A DNA stretch of 6,633 bases from NCBI GenBank assembly GCA_003565055.1, contig PXDM01000222.1:1-6633 (forward strand), read 5' to 3'. This stretch comes from Paracoccaceae bacterium (GTDB lineage: Bacteria > Pseudomonadota > Alphaproteobacteria > Rhodobacterales > Rhodobacteraceae). Every line of letters begins with the position of its first letter. The stretch's first letter is position 1. Both the position numbers and the translations under genes were made by a program. Positions 1-5,503 of this stretch are shown in pieces. The notes under the pieces are model-generated. The model saw only the letters and a program-made list of their open reading frames with translations. It was not told the origin of the DNA and did not search any database.

Positions 1-1
1 C

Positions 2-514
2 GCCAAGGGGCTCAGCCGCAGCTTTCGCCGCGCGCTTTACGCCCAACGCGTTGCACGCAGTCTGTTGCCCCGCCATCTCGAAGCGCTGCGCCAGATCACC
101 GATGCGCCGCTCTTTGCCGCCCTCGCCCCCTTGCTCGCACAAAGCCCCGAGGAAGGCCGCAATCGTCTGCTGCGCCACCCCGAAGAGGTCGCGCTTGTGC
201 AAGCGCGGTTCTGCGACCCTCATGGGGCGACGCTGATCGCGCAGCCCGAAGCGACGATGCTCAAGAACCTCTACACGCTGCCGAAATTCACGACGCGCTC
301 ACCGCCGCTCGAAAAAGCCGATGGGAACCCCGCGCCGACCCACAAGGCGCATGACGTGCAGCATATGAACGCACGCTACGGGGCGCTCTGGCTCGAGAGT
401 TTCCTTCCGCTCCTGCGCGGCGCGCTGGAGGCCCCCGCGCAGCCGCAGAAGAGCGAGACCGCCCCGCGCCTGGTGCTGCGCCGCCCCATGGCGCGGCGCG
501 AGCAGACCGGCTGA
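2..514 (+). CDS. C-terminal part of an unrecognised protein, possibly SGNH/GDSL-hydrolase-like (5' end outside window)
   Basis: The frame is open from the first complete codon (base 2) to a TGA at 512-514, about 170 codons, so the true start probably lies left of the window; a TTG at 65 is the first possible internal start but nothing argues for it. The visible part begins with a basic Arg-rich stretch (SRSFRRALYAQRVARSLLPR), continues as a helical-looking region, and ends in a charged tail rich in Ala, Pro and Arg. The only recognisable element is AHDVQHMNARYGALWL, about 50 residues before the end. It matches the pattern D-x-x-H-x-N-x-x-Y-G of the last conserved block of SGNH/GDSL hydrolases, which carries the catalytic Asp and His. 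The Ser block, if present, would lie upstream of the window. The gene converges on the glutathione transferase gene with only 13 bases between the stops. Coding status is fairly sure; the hydrolase idea is a weak inference. Confidence 0.7.
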   Translation, partial: AKGLSRSFRRALYAQRVARSLLPRHLEALRQITDAPLFAALAPLLAQSPEEGRNRLLRHPEEVALVQARFCDPHGATLIAQPEATMLKNLYTLPKFTTRSPPLEKADGNPAPTHKAHDVQHMNARYGALWLESFLPLLRGALEAPAQPQKSETAPRLVLRRPMARREQTG

Positions 515-527
515 GCGACAGCGCGGC

Positions 528-1232
528 TTATTGCGGGCGTTTGCCGAAAAGCACGTCCTGCGCCGCGCGATCCGTCTGCACGTCCTTGCGGTGATCCTCC
601 CCGAGCGCCCGGCCCGTCTGCACAGCCGGACGCCCGCCGATCACGTCGAGCCAGCGCGCCAGATGGGGCTTGTCATCCAGCGTCTGCGCCTGCCCTTCCC
701 AGAGCGTGGCCCAGGGCCAGATCGCCATATCCGCGATGGAATAAAAATCGCCCGCCACGAATTCTGACTGCGACAGCCGCTTGTCGAGCACGCCATAGAG
801 CCGCGCGACCTCGCGCTGGTAGCGGTCCTTGGCATAGGGCAGGTCCTGCGGCGGCTCCAGCGCCGGGGCGTATTTCAGGAAGTGATGCGCCTGCCCAGCC
901 ATCGGCCCGACCCCGCCCATCTGCCACATGAGCCACTGATCCACCGCCACCCGGTCGCGCTCAGATGCACCGTAGAATTGCCCGGTCTTGCGCGCTAGAT
1001 ATTGCAGGATCGCGCCCGATTCAAAGAGCGAGATCGGCGCGCCGTCCGGGCCATCGGGATCGACTATCGCGGGCATGCGGTTGTTCGGCGCGATGGCCAG
1101 AAACTCCGGCTTGAACTGATCGCCCGCGCCGATATCGACGTAATGTACGCGGTAAGGCAGCCCCATTTCCTCGAGCGCGATGGATATTTTCCAGCCGTTC
1201 GGTGTGGGCCAGTAATGCAGATCAATCGTCAT
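528..1232 (-). CDS. Glutathione S-transferase family protein, YfcG/YghU (Nu-class) type disulfide-bond oxidoreductase
   Basis: This is a cytosolic 234-residue protein, the usual length for the family. The N-terminal thioredoxin-like domain (about residues 1-85) starts with YWPTPNGWKI, where Thr10 and Asn12 correspond to the Thr and Asn that contact glutathione in E. coli YfcG. It has the cis-proline loop NNRMPAIVD (Pro54) and the glutathione-binding ES pair in LFESGAILQYL (Glu71, Ser72). The helical C-terminal domain has QWLMWQMGGVGPMAGQ and the N-capping motif YSIADMAIWPW. These features match YfcG closely. YfcG and YghU lack a catalytic Tyr/Ser/Cys and act mainly as glutathione-dependent disulfide reductases with some peroxidase activity; I infer the same here. 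The ATG at 1232 is preceded by GGAG with a 5-base gap. It probably has its own promoter, as 114 bases separate it from the xdhC-like stop upstream. The family is near certain; the physiological substrate is unknown. Confidence 0.95.
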   Translation of the reverse strand: MTIDLHYWPTPNGWKISIALEEMGLPYRVHYVDIGAGDQFKPEFLAIAPNNRMPAIVDPDGPDGAPISLFESGAILQYLARKTGQFYGASERDRVAVDQWLMWQMGGVGPMAGQAHHFLKYAPALEPPQDLPYAKDRYQREVARLYGVLDKRLSQSEFVAGDFYSIADMAIWPWATLWEGQAQTLDDKPHLARWLDVIGGRPAVQTGRALGEDHRKDVQTDRAAQDVLFGKRPQ

Positions 1233-1237
1233 GGAAA

Positions 1238-1241
1238 CTCC
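1238..1241 (-). promoter_or_regulatory. Ribosome binding site of the glutathione transferase gene
   Basis: On the minus strand GGAG lies 5 bases before the ATG at 1232. This supports that start, which is also where homologues such as YfcG begin. Confidence 0.6.
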
Positions 1242-1290
1242 AGTTCTGTTAGGTTTGGGCCAGAGTTAAGCATTGCCACCCGAATGCCAA

Positions 1291-1304
1291 GGCGCAAATG
1301 CGCC
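1291..1304 (-). terminator. Small hairpin after the xdhC-like gene, possible weak terminator
   Basis: GGCGCA-AA-TGCGCC is a perfect 6-base inverted repeat (a 5-bp stem with a 4-base loop when folded). It lies about 43 bases downstream of the xdhC-like stop codon on the minus strand. Only two T residues follow the stem, so it is a poor intrinsic terminator and could be a chance GC-rich repeat. The remainder of the 1233-1346 gap shows nothing else I can name. Confidence 0.25.
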
Positions 1305-1346
1305 GCGCGCAGGGGCATGGGCAAAACTGCACAGCCAGGCCGCGCG

Positions 1347-2318
1347 TCACTCGGCCCGCAGCACCGCAATGATCTGCGCAAGTGTCGCGACAGCGATCTC
1401 GGACGGCGTGCACGCGTTTATCGAGAGGCCAACGGGCGCGTGAATGCGCGCCAGTTGCGCTTCACTGATGCCCAGCGCGCGCATCCGCTCCAGACGTTTC
1501 GCATGGGTGCGGCTGGAGCCGAGACTGCCGATATAAAACACCTCTGCACTCAGCGCCGCGACAATCGCCGGATCGTCGAGCTTTTCGTCATGCGCCAGGG
1601 TCACGACAGCCGTGCGCGCATCCAGCCCCACCTCCGCGAGCGCCGCATCGGGCCAATCCTGCACAACGCTTACCCCCCGAAAGCGCGAAGCCGACGCGAA
1701 ACCTTCGCGCGGATCGACGAGGATCGGCGCGAAGCCTGCGATCTGCGCCATGGGGATGAGGGCTGCTGCGATATGCACCGCGCCTACGATGATCAACCGC
1801 AAGGGCGGGTCGTGCCGGGTGATCATGCGCCCTGCCGCGTCACGGCCAGACCGAAGCGGCCGCTCCGGGCTCTGCATCAGGCTCCGCTCCCATGTCGTGA
1901 GATCCGTGACGCAGGCCACTGGCCTCCGGGTCGATCTCGCCGCCACCAGATCGCGCAGAAGTGACGGGCAGAAAGCAGGGGCGTCAGGGCCGACAGGCTC
2001 GACCAGCACTTCGATCTCGCCGCCACAGGCCAGCCCCACATCGAAAGCGGTTTCATCTGCGACACCAAAGCGCAATAGGCGCGGCCTGCCCTCCGCCAGC
2101 ACCTCTTGCGCGGCGAGGACAACAGCGGCCTCGACACAGCCCCCCGAGACCGAGCCCACCATGTCACCGCCGCCCGAACTCGCCATCTGGCTGCCCGGCC
2201 CGCGCGGCGCAGAGCCCCAGGTGGCGACCACTGTTGCGATCACCGCCCCCTGCCCGGCCTCGTACCATTGCGAGGCGGTCTCGGGGACGTGATCACGCAG
2301 TTGTTCTATCCTGTCCAT
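1347..2318 (-). CDS. XdhC/CoxI-family protein (molybdenum cofactor insertion/maturation chaperone)
   Basis: The product has 323 residues and two domains. The N-terminal XdhC_CoxI domain (about 15-85) has the conserved ATVVATWGSAPRGPGSQM segment and GSVSGGCVEAAVV (Cys61), followed by FDVGLACGGEIEVLVEP (Cys98). The C-terminal XdhC_C domain is a Rossmann-like fold starting at LIIVGAVHIAAALIPMA (GAVHIA at 179-184). It ends with GSLGSSRTHAKRLERM and RIHAPVGLSINACTPSEIAV, where many relatives have IGA instead of INA. XdhC of Rhodobacter capsulatus binds molybdenum cofactor, supports its sulfuration and delivers it to xanthine dehydrogenase; CoxI-type members accompany CO dehydrogenase-like enzymes. 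No such enzyme is encoded in this window, so the client is unknown. I chose the ATG at 2318: the frame stays open to an ATG at 2450, but the extra 44 residues are basic, unlike the family, and would overlap the small upstream ORF. The ribosome binding site is weak (AGGT about 12 bases before the ATG). Confidence 0.92.
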   Translation of the reverse strand: MDRIEQLRDHVPETASQWYEAGQGAVIATVVATWGSAPRGPGSQMASSGGGDMVGSVSGGCVEAAVVLAAQEVLAEGRPRLLRFGVADETAFDVGLACGGEIEVLVEPVGPDAPAFCPSLLRDLVAARSTRRPVACVTDLTTWERSLMQSPERPLRSGRDAAGRMITRHDPPLRLIIVGAVHIAAALIPMAQIAGFAPILVDPREGFASASRFRGVSVVQDWPDAALAEVGLDARTAVVTLAHDEKLDDPAIVAALSAEVFYIGSLGSSRTHAKRLERMRALGISEAQLARIHAPVGLSINACTPSEIAVATLAQIIAVLRAE

Positions 2319-2346
2319 GCCAGCGCAGACCTGACACAACCTGCGC

Positions 2347-2372
2347 AAAAGGCAAGGCCCGCAGCCGGGCCT
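2347..2372 (-). terminator. Hairpin over the small ORF stop codon: terminator or attenuator ahead of the xdhC-like gene
   Basis: On the minus strand AGGCCCG-GCTG-CGGGCCT forms a perfect 7-bp GC-rich stem with a 4-base loop (2355-2372), followed by TGCCTTTT. The stem includes the last bases of the TAG stop codon (2371-2373) of the 60-codon ORF and ends 36 bases before the xdhC-like ATG. The T-run is short and interrupted, so termination would probably be partial. Either it ends the small ORF's own transcript, or it attenuates read-through into the xdhC-like gene. Confidence 0.5.
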
Positions 2373-2553
2373 AAGTCGAGCAGAGCGCGGATTCCGCCTC
2401 TTCATGGTTGACGGGATGCACGACGCATTCCCATTGCGGTTCATGCGCACGCTTCACTGCATTGAGCGATTGCAGCGCCAGAATAAAGATCGCACCATCG
2501 CGCCCAGTGCTGCCTCCGCCGGAAGATCCACTCCTGTGCTGATCCTGTAGCAT
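2371..2553 (-). CDS. Small 60-residue protein of unknown function upstream of the xdhC-like gene
   Basis: I do not recognise this protein. Its best support is the start region: AGGAGG lies 7 bases before the ATG at 2553, the strongest ribosome binding site in the window apart from that of lptA. A hairpin covers its stop codon and a plausible promoter lies just upstream. The N-terminus (residues 8-17) is a Gly/Ser-rich linker-like stretch, SGSSGGGSTG. Residues about 20-37 (GAIFILALQSLNAVKRAH) look like one amphipathic or weakly hydrophobic helix. The last third holds Cys43, His46, His50 and Cys58 in a C-x2-H-x3-H-x7-C arrangement that could bind a metal, though this is only a spacing argument. 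There is no signal peptide. It precedes the xdhC-like gene by 52 bases on the same strand, so it may share that gene's transcript, act as a leader peptide, or be an independent small protein. That it is translated is an inference. Confidence 0.55.
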   Translation of the reverse strand: MLQDQHRSGSSGGGSTGRDGAIFILALQSLNAVKRAHEPQWECVVHPVNHEEAESALCST

Positions 2554-2560
2554 TACGTTC

Positions 2561-2567
2561 CCTCCTC
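2561..2567 (-). promoter_or_regulatory. Strong Shine-Dalgarno sequence of the 60-codon small ORF
   Basis: GAGGAGG on the minus strand leaves 7 bases before the ATG at 2553. It selects that ATG over the in-frame upstream start at 2577 and is the main reason to treat the ORF as translated. Confidence 0.65.
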
Positions 2568-2576
2568 GCTGACACA

Positions 2577-2582
2577 ACCCTA
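2577..2582 (-). promoter_or_regulatory. Possible -10 element (TAGGGT) of the small ORF
   Basis: TAGGGT on the minus strand keeps the first T, the A and the last T of TATAAT. A start about 7 bases downstream would fall near 2570, just before the Shine-Dalgarno sequence, and would place the FNR-type dyad at 2605-2618 at -41.5, the classic class II activator position. There is no good -35 box, as expected for an activator-dependent promoter. Confidence 0.35.
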
Positions 2583-2604
2583 GCGTGGGTGCGCGTGGTG
2601 TTCA

Positions 2605-2618
2605 TTGACTCAGATCAT
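2605..2618 (-). promoter_or_regulatory. FNR/CRP-family type dyad (candidate FnrL site) between the small ORF and the phosphodiesterase gene
   Basis: The minus strand reads ATGATCTGAGTCAA, 8 of 10 matches to the FNR consensus TTGAT-N4-ATCAA. It is centred at 2611.5, in the intergenic stretch between two divergent genes. The distance to the TAGGGT element puts it at -41.5 for the minus-strand unit. In the plus direction I find no comparable -10 box, so I assign it to the small ORF. Rhodobacteraceae usually encode FnrL and related regulators that read such dyads; which one would bind here cannot be told. Confidence 0.4.
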
Positions 2619-2664
2619 GGTTAATGGATCTCGACAGAGCTTTTCATCCACGTCACAACGGGAC

Positions 2665-3441
2665 ATGAGCAAAACATCGCCGCATCCCTTTCTCGCCCAT
2701 TGCGGCGCGCGCGCCATCGCCCATCGTGGTGGCGGGCTGGAGGCCGAGGAAAACACCCTGCCCGCTTTCGCGCAGGCCGTGGGGCTCGGCTACAGCCATA
2801 TCGAGCTTGATGTGCATGCCACCCGCGACGGGGCTGTTGTGATCCATCACGACCCGGACCTGACCCGCCTCTGCGGTGACCCGCGCCGCATCGCGGATCT
2901 CGACTTGCGCGACTTGCGCGATGTGCGGACGCGGGCGGGCGCGGACATCCCGCTGCTCGCGGACCTGCTCGAGGCCTATCCGGCGCTGCATCTGACCATC
3001 GAGGCGAAATCCGATGCGGTGATCGCGCCGCTTTGCGATCTGCTCGGGCGGATGAATGTGCTTGATCGCGTCTGCATCGGGGCCTTCGCCCCTGCCCGGA
3101 CCGAGGCCGCGCGCCGGCTCCTTGGGCCGCGCCTCCTGTGGTCGCCTGCGCATGGACAGGTGGCGCGGCTCTGGGCGCGCGGCTGGGGCCTGCCGCTCGC
3201 GCTCGCGCCGTTCAGCGTGGTGCAGATCCCGGCGGCCTGGAACGGCATTCCCGTCGTCACAAGCCGCTTCATGCGCGCTGCAGCGCGCGCGGGCGTCGCA
3301 GTGCAGGTCTGGACCGTGAATGAGGCCGATGAAATGCAGCGCCTGCTCGATCTCGGGGTGGACGGGATCATGACCGACCGGCCAAGCCTGCTGCGCGAGG
3401 TGTTGGAGGCGCGCGGGCTCTGGCGCTCAGCCACTCAGTAG
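2665..3441 (+). CDS. Glycerophosphodiester phosphodiesterase (GDPD family, UgpQ-like)
   Basis: The enzyme hydrolyses glycerophosphodiesters to glycerol-3-phosphate and an alcohol, feeding phospholipid recycling. Numbered from the ATG at 2665 (258 residues, typical for the UgpQ type), the family motifs are complete. IAHRGG carries the first catalytic His (His20) and EENT follows at 28-31. HIELDVHAT has metal ligands Glu47 and Asp49, VIHHDPDLTR has the second catalytic His (61/62), and LTIEAKSD has a third metal-site Glu. VQVWTVNEADEM and GVDGIMTDRP close the TIM barrel. There is no signal peptide or lipobox, so it is probably cytosolic. The frame also stays open to ATG 2617 and TTG 2605, but those lie in the probable regulatory region. 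The start at 2665 fits where homologues begin, although its ribosome binding site is poor. Its 3' end overlaps the convergent hemolysin III-like gene by 15 bases. Confidence 0.93.
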   Translation: MSKTSPHPFLAHCGARAIAHRGGGLEAEENTLPAFAQAVGLGYSHIELDVHATRDGAVVIHHDPDLTRLCGDPRRIADLDLRDLRDVRTRAGADIPLLADLLEAYPALHLTIEAKSDAVIAPLCDLLGRMNVLDRVCIGAFAPARTEAARRLLGPRLLWSPAHGQVARLWARGWGLPLALAPFSVVQIPAAWNGIPVVTSRFMRAAARAGVAVQVWTVNEADEMQRLLDLGVDGIMTDRPSLLREVLEARGLWRSATQ

Positions 3442-4086
3442 CAGCACCAGCACCGCCGCGTAGAAGAGATAGGACGCAACCAGCACGAAAACATGCCAGA
3501 TCGCGAAATGATAGCGCAGCCCGGACCAGAGATAGACCCCGACCCCGACCGTATAGACCACGCCCCCGGCGAGCATCAGCATCACCGTCAGCGGTGGGAG
3601 CACCAGCGCAAGGTCGGGCAGAATGACGATCCCCACCCAGCCCATTGCAAGATAAAGCGCAATGGCCAGCGCGCGGAACCGATGCGGCGAAGCAAGCTTG
3701 AGCAAAACGCCCAGCCCCGCCGCCCCCCAGAGCCCCGCAAGCAGCCAGACGCCCTGCCCCGTGATCAGTGTGAATGGTGTGTAGGTTCCGGCAATCTTGA
3801 TGTAGATCGCAGCGTGATCCAGCCGCTGAAACAGCCAGTCCAGCGCCGGACGCCATTTCAGGTTGAAAAGCGCCGAGGCTCCGATCATCGCCACGAAACT
3901 CGCGCCATAAATGCTGGTCGCGAGGACGATATGCCCTGTGCCCTCCAGAACGCTGCGCATCATCGCAGCACCGATGAGCAAGGGCACGGCGAAGATAACA
4001 CTGGTCAGGCCGATATAATGCACCAGCGCATCAATCTGGCGCTCTCGGGGCGAATACTCTGTGCGCGGGTGAAACTGGGACGGCAT
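3427..4086 (-). CDS. Hemolysin III / PAQR-family seven-helix membrane protein (YqfA-like)
   Basis: The 219-residue protein is built almost entirely of hydrophobic helices after a short polar N-terminus ending in YSPRERQIDALVHYIG, typical of bacterial hemolysin III (COG1272). Seven inner-membrane helices can be drawn between about residue 20 and 218. Family motifs are LDHAAIYIKIAGTYTPF (Asp90) and YHFAIWHVFV (His193, His198). In the helix-2 motif SALFN, Ser71 is present but Asn75 stands where many family members have His (S-x-x-x-H). These Ser/His/Asp/His/His positions form the zinc site in PAQR receptors. The bacterial role is unsettled: the hemolysin name comes from a Bacillus cereus protein and a membrane hydrolase or lipid-homeostasis role is often proposed. 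The ATG at 4086 has no clear ribosome binding site but is the first start after the intergenic region. Its stop lies inside the end of the convergent phosphodiesterase gene. Confidence 0.92.
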   Translation of the reverse strand: MPSQFHPRTEYSPRERQIDALVHYIGLTSVIFAVPLLIGAAMMRSVLEGTGHIVLATSIYGASFVAMIGASALFNLKWRPALDWLFQRLDHAAIYIKIAGTYTPFTLITGQGVWLLAGLWGAAGLGVLLKLASPHRFRALAIALYLAMGWVGIVILPDLALVLPPLTVMLMLAGGVVYTVGVGVYLWSGLRYHFAIWHVFVLVASYLFYAAVLVLLLSG

Positions 4087-4238
4087 GCTGCAGTTTACGT
4101 CAATCGGGGCCGCAGCACGAAGGGGATTCAGACGCCGCCCACGGGTGACCTTGCGTCAACAGTGGCGCGCAACAGGCTTGATTTTCGCCCCGATCCCGCC
4201 TAGCCCCAAGCCATCCAGATGAACACCCCGAGGCGATG
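4087..4238. other. Divergent intergenic region between the hemolysin III-like gene and the RNase D/lpt cluster
   Basis: These ~150 bases must hold the promoters for both directions. I see no convincing -35/-10 pair on either strand. A nearly repeated decamer, TTACGTCAAT (4095-4104) and TTGCGTCAAC (4151-4160), occurs twice in the same orientation. GAGG at 4230-4233 is the probable ribosome binding site of the RNase D gene. Confidence 0.4.
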
Positions 4239-4850
4239 ATGACTGTGACCCTGCATGCTGATGACCTGCCCGATGATCTTGATCTGGGGCCGGTCGTGGC
4301 CATTGATTGCGAAGCGATGGGGCTGCATCCGCATCGCGACCGCCTTTGCGTGGTGCAGCTCTCCAGCGGGGACGGGACCGCGCATCTTGTGCAGGTCGCG
4401 CGCGAGATCCAGCCCGCACCCAACCTGACGCGCCTGCTCACGGACCCGGATGTGCTCAAGCTCTTTCATTTCGGGCGCTTCGATATTGCGCTGATGCGCC
4501 ACAGTTTCGGGGTGACGACTGCGCCGGTCTACTGCACCAAGATCGCCTCGAAACTGGTGCGCACCTATACGGATCGGCATGGCCTGAAATACCTGCTTTC
4601 GGAGCTTCTGGGCGTGGATATTTCCAAGCAACAGCAGAGCTCGGACTGGGGGGCGGCAAGGCTGAGCGAGGCGCAGCAAAACTATGCGGCGTCTGACGTG
4701 CTGCATCTGCACCGGCTGCGCGCGGCGCTTGATTCCATGCTCGCGCGGGAGGGCCGCGCCGCGATCGCGCAGCGCTGTTTCGATTTCCTGCCGATCCGGG
4801 CGGAGCTGGACCTGATGGGCTGGCCCGACACGGATATTTTCGCACATTGA
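4239..4850 (+). CDS. Ribonuclease D-type 3'-5' exonuclease (short form without HRDC domain)
   Basis: This is a DEDDy-type 3'-5' exonuclease domain of 203 residues. Exo I is VVAIDCEAMGL (Asp23, Glu25), Exo II is LFHFGRFDIALM (Asp82), and Exo III is NYAASDVLHL (Tyr149, Asp153). E. coli RNase D (about 375 residues) has two further HRDC domains. They are absent here, as is usual for the short alphaproteobacterial proteins, so this is not a truncation. The expected role is 3' trimming of stable RNA precursors such as tRNA, with two divalent metal ions, in the cytoplasm. Two ATGs lie side by side at 4236 and 4239; the GAGG at 4230-4233 leaves 5 bases to the second and only 2 to the first, so I prefer 4239. 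The stop overlaps the lptC start, which suggests cotranscription and coupling with the lpt genes; this neighbourhood is known from Rhodobacteraceae. Confidence 0.94.
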   Translation: MTVTLHADDLPDDLDLGPVVAIDCEAMGLHPHRDRLCVVQLSSGDGTAHLVQVAREIQPAPNLTRLLTDPDVLKLFHFGRFDIALMRHSFGVTTAPVYCTKIASKLVRTYTDRHGLKYLLSELLGVDISKQQQSSDWGAARLSEAQQNYAASDVLHLHRLRAALDSMLAREGRAAIAQRCFDFLPIRAELDLMGWPDTDIFAH

Positions 4851-5491
4851 GCACCGAGCCCGACAGGCGCGCAAGCGCACCGGACGCGTGGCGCATGGCG
4901 CTGTGGCAGTTTCTGCGCATCGGCTTGCCGCTGGGGGCTCTAGCGCTGCTCTCGACCGTCTTTCTGGTGTCGCGCAGCATTGACCCGGAGCGCGCGGTGA
5001 AACTGTCGGATGTCGATGTCGAGACCCTCGCGCGCGAGCCCCGCATCGGGACGGCCCGCATTGCGGGCGTCACCCGCGACGACACGGCGCTCATCATCGA
5101 AGCGGCGGCCATCCGCGCGATTGACACACCAACACAGGGCGAGCCGGTGCATCTGCATCTTGATGCGCCCGATGGTACATTGGATTTCACGTCAAACCGC
5201 ATTGTGTCCTTCTCGTCGCAAACGGGCACGATCGACCAGATCAACGACATGATCGAGATGACCGGGGATGTGGTGCTCTACAGCTCCGACGGGTATCGCG
5301 CCGAGATGCCGCGCCTGACCTCGGCGCTCAGTGAAACGCGCGTGCTTGGCTCTGGCGGCATCCGCGCCGAGGGACCACCCGGCGAGATCACGGCAGATAG
5401 GCTCAGCATCACCATTGCACCCGAACAGATGGGCGGATATCTGCTTGCCTTCACTGGCAATGTCAGGCTGATATATCTGCCTGACGAGTGA
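4847..5491 (+). CDS. lptC: LPS export ABC transporter periplasmic adaptor LptC
   Basis: LptC is a bitopic inner-membrane protein that receives lipopolysaccharide from the LptB2FG transporter and passes it to LptA. The 214-residue product has a short basic cytoplasmic N-terminus and one membrane helix at about residues 25-41 (IGLPLGALALLSTVFLV). A periplasmic beta-rich domain follows with OstA-like repeats such as GTLDFTSNRIVSF, MIEMTGDVVLYSSDGYRAEM and LLAFTGNVRLIY. Sequence conservation of LptC is low in general, so the call rests on this architecture plus position before lptA and lptB. The start is TTG at 4847, within a TTGA overlap with the RNase D stop, with no ribosome binding site of its own, so initiation is probably coupled to upstream translation. 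An in-frame ATG at 4895 would still leave the membrane helix intact and remains possible. Confidence 0.9.
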   Translation: MSTEPDRRASAPDAWRMALWQFLRIGLPLGALALLSTVFLVSRSIDPERAVKLSDVDVETLAREPRIGTARIAGVTRDDTALIIEAAAIRAIDTPTQGEPVHLHLDAPDGTLDFTSNRIVSFSSQTGTIDQINDMIEMTGDVVLYSSDGYRAEMPRLTSALSETRVLGSGGIRAEGPPGEITADRLSITIAPEQMGGYLLAFTGNVRLIYLPDE

Positions 5492-5496
5492 AGGAG
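5491..5496 (+). promoter_or_regulatory. Strong ribosome binding site of lptA
   Basis: AAGGAG shares its first base with the lptC stop codon and lies 7 bases before a GTG at 5504. It selects that GTG over the later in-frame ATG at 5522. It also suggests that lptA is translated more strongly than its neighbours, which lack such sites. Confidence 0.75.
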
Positions 5497-5503
5497 CACG
5501 CCT

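Noticed and set aside
1002..1964. A 320-codon plus-strand open frame over the glutathione transferase and xdhC-like genes
   Set aside because: It crosses two convincing minus-strand genes and the gap between them, and its Arg-rich translation shows no known motif.
2319..2450. A 44-residue N-terminal extension of the xdhC-like protein
   Set aside because: The frame is open, but the residues are basic and unlike the family N-terminus, which begins at MDRIEQL. The extension would also overlap the small ORF and its hairpin.
2605..2664. An upstream start of the phosphodiesterase at TTG 2605 or ATG 2617
   Set aside because: Neither has a ribosome binding site, both lie on the FNR-type dyad, and the added residues (Ser/Gln/Thr-rich) are neither a signal peptide nor part of the family domain.
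3273..3288. Perfect 16-base palindrome GCGCGCTGCAGCGCGC inside the phosphodiesterase gene
   Set aside because: It encodes the ordinary Arg-Ala-Ala-Ala-Arg segment in a GC-rich gene; alternating GC runs make such palindromes easily, and it is not near a gene end.
4151..4182. TTGCGT followed by GGCTTGAT as a promoter for the RNase D/lpt cluster
   Set aside because: The -10 match is poor and the spacing to the better-looking CTTGAT is 20 bases, so I cannot support it.
3493..4203. A 236-codon plus-strand open frame antisense to the hemolysin III-like gene
   Set aside because: Its highly polar, Arg/Pro/Gln-rich translation is what the reverse complement of a membrane protein gene gives; the opposite strand has the family motifs.
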